Below, piece by piece: positions 13,825 through 15,332 of a DNA stretch of 15,332 nt. Origin of the DNA: CAYUNA01 sp047629355 (GTDB lineage Bacteria > Bacteroidota > Bacteroidia > Chitinophagales > Saprospiraceae); contig JBLHWU010000160.1 in NCBI GenBank assembly GCA_047629355.1, positions 1 through 15,332 of the forward strand, read 5' to 3'. The first letter of the stretch is position 1; every line of letters starts with the position of its first letter. The position numbers were made by a program, and so were the translations under genes. The notes under the pieces were generated by a model. It was not told where the DNA came from. It did no database searches and was given only the letters and a program-made list of their open reading frames with translations.

Positions 13825-15332
13825 TTACTTTACCACAACCCGCACCGCTTCCCACGTCTCTCCCGTCTGAATATGCAGCACATAAATACCCGATTTAAAA
13901 CCAGCTAAATCAACATTTTGTCGTTGCAAACCGCCATTCAATTGTTGTTTTGGAAAAGTCTGCATCAATTTTCCATCCGTAGAAAACAGGCGCATTTGAA
14001 CCATTTCGATTTGATTTAAAACAAAAGACACTTCTACATTTCCTACTGTCGGATTTGGAAAAACAGCCACTTGTAGTCCTTCATATTTTCCATTAAAATA
14101 AGCGGTAATTTGGTCATCTTTTTCAAAATTCAAGGCAAACGACACCCCTGTATTTCCACTTAAATCCTGCTCAATCGCTTCCCAATGAGAAAACTCAAAA
14201 TCCGCATTTGGCACAACGGTCAACGTCACCGGAACACCATTAAAATAATAACCATCCCAAGGCAATTCGTCGGGGGTAATCGTATTTATTTGGATAGTTC
14301 CAGCACCTTCTGGGTAAGTATTTAAAGTCAAATTCACTTGATTATCAAAACCAAAAAAGGCTTGCAAATGCTTGCGATTTTCTACCGCGCGTTGCGATGC
14401 AAAAGATAAGATATTGGGTATGTGAAGCGTATCTCGCGTCTCCATCGTCGAACAAAAACTACAGCCAGTCCAACGTTCCAAATGCGCACCAATCTCGGGA
14501 CGAATGCGATCATTGGCGGCTTCGACAGCTGCGGTAAATTCTTCCGCCGAAAAGATGGTATTTAGCAAATCTGCGTAGCGATTGATGAAGTAATTTCGAT
14601 AGTTTTCATTCTTCATCAACTCAATGTGAATCATTATATGTGGATTGGTTTCTCCCTGCTGCGTGATGATGCGTTTGTAAGCCTCGCGGTCAACGTGTGA
14701 CCACGGATATAGCCCCATTCCTGCATCCAAATCAAACATCATATACCGCCATTTCGCATCCAGTTTTCGCTCTCGCCAATACTTGATATTTCCTTGCGGC
14801 CAGTCGGTGTTGGCAATCGCCAATTGTGACACAAAATAATCCGTCATGGAGTTTAAATCAAAATAAGAAGCAGCCTGTTGAAAATTACTTTCCACACTCA
14901 TATCGTGCGTCATAATGTATTCAAAATGTTGGTCGAAAACATCAAAATTGCCAACAACTACGAGCGTATCTTCTTCCAAAAGGTCTATCTTATCAACCGC
15001 AATACCATAATTGGATTCTACATAAAATTCGTCCGATTTTTCCCGCAAATTCATTAACCCCCAATATTGCCCATTCAGATATAAAATAAATGGCTGATAG
15101 GCCAAAACATCCACATCTATTCCATTGTCAATCAAATGATTAGCCATAAACCCACTTCGAAAATGTGTATTAGAAAAATCACCGCCAGAGTTGCGCAAAA
15201 CGAGTCTTTCAAAAGAATCAGCGGCTTTATTTTTAAAGAAAGGATAGTTGATTTTATCAATGCCAAACTTCGGTTTTGTAATCAAGCGAAGGGCTTTTTG
15301 CGGCTTCGTTCGCGTACCTCGGCCACCGTGGG
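13825..15332 (-). CDS. CotH-like protein with T9SS sorting domain, 5' end outside window
   Basis: The open frame reaches the right edge; 501 residues are visible. The first visible residues (HGGRGTRTKPQKALRL) are a CotH family segment, which shows that the TTG at 15285 is not the true start. Further CotH marks are LYLNGQYWGLMNLREKSDEFYVES, ANTDWPQGNIKYWRE and KWRYMMFDLDAGMGL, where the DLD pair matches the metal-binding DxD of CotH-type kinases. A beta-repeat domain follows (YPEGAGTIQI...NADFEFSHWEAI, InlB_B-like). A T9SS type A sorting domain (VAVFPNPTVGNVEVSF...KSGIYVLHIQTG) completes the protein. It would be exported to the surface; whether it phosphorylates anything is unknown. The signal peptide lies outside the window. 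Confidence 0.9.
   Translation of the reverse strand, partial: HGGRGTRTKPQKALRLITKPKFGIDKINYPFFKNKAADSFERLVLRNSGGDFSNTHFRSGFMANHLIDNGIDVDVLAYQPFILYLNGQYWGLMNLREKSDEFYVESNYGIAVDKIDLLEEDTLVVVGNFDVFDQHFEYIMTHDMSVESNFQQAASYFDLNSMTDYFVSQLAIANTDWPQGNIKYWRERKLDAKWRYMMFDLDAGMGLYPWSHVDREAYKRIITQQGETNPHIMIHIELMKNENYRNYFINRYADLLNTIFSAEEFTAAVEAANDRIRPEIGAHLERWTGCSFCSTMETRDTLHIPNILSFASQRAVENRKHLQAFFGFDNQVNLTLNTYPEGAGTIQINTITPDELPWDGYYFNGVPVTLTVVPNADFEFSHWEAIEQDLSGNTGVSFALNFEKDDQITAYFNGKYEGLQVAVFPNPTVGNVEVSFVLNQIEMVQMRLFSTDGKLMQTFPKQQLNGGLQRQNVDLAGFKSGIYVLHIQTGETWEAVRVVVK

Noticed and set aside
1..15332. tRNA or rRNA genes
   Set aside because: No cloverleaf with a GTTCRANNC T-arm and no rRNA-like segment was noticed by eye on either strand.

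Overview
The window reads as an AT-rich chromosomal segment of a Bacteroidota (Bacteroidetes) bacterium. Two secreted enzymes end in type A sorting domains of the type IX secretion system (T9SS). Lipoproteins have Bacteroidetes-style lipoboxes, start codons follow A-rich leaders without Shine-Dalgarno sequences, and at least one promoter fits the TAnnTTTG/TTG pattern. The intergenic palindromes recall Saprospiraceae-like genomes, but that placement comes from memory and is weak.

Fourteen genes are supported. From the left: a lipoprotein (minus), an MBL-fold hydrolase with a variant metal motif (minus), a secreted PHB-depolymerase/feruloyl-esterase-like enzyme with a T9SS tail (plus), an IS982-like insertion sequence, a small secreted protein (plus), thioredoxin (minus), an outer-membrane beta-barrel candidate (plus), an ABC permease-ATPase pair overlapping by 17 bp (plus), a small acidic protein (minus), a LEA-type-2 lipoprotein (minus), an OmpA-family lipoprotein (plus), a radical SAM protein with an N-terminal twitch-like cysteine set (minus), and a CotH-like protein with a T9SS tail that runs off the right edge (minus). 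Apart from the ABC pair, these are mostly single-gene units pointing in alternating directions. No pathway links them.

The striking content lies between the genes. At least three families of short, non-coding, hairpin-forming elements fill nearly every long gap: (1) a foldback MITE of about 145-163 bp in four copies and two end-types (1-124, 125-284, 10413-10557, 13011-13173); (2) a 189-bp MITE with TIRs of about 31 bp and a TAA duplication (346-540); (3) elements bounded by inverted GGTTCTTTGACAAATCC tips (1335-1556, 13221-13365, 13575-13668, plus a left end at 3733-3780 cut by the IS and a right tip at 11820-11833). Inside or beside family 3 are interchangeable palindromic modules, such as GTAGCGGATACC and GGTGGGCAGAACCCACC arms and a CTGAAGGGATTGAAT palindrome.

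The most unusual observation is that the family-3 tip supplies the last two codons and the stop (GTT CTT TGA) of two unrelated genes, the esterase and the radical SAM gene. This suggests elements that insert exactly at gene ends. The window is best read as ordinary housekeeping and accessory genes embedded in an active modular repeat landscape, with one full-length IS whose transposase looks intact.
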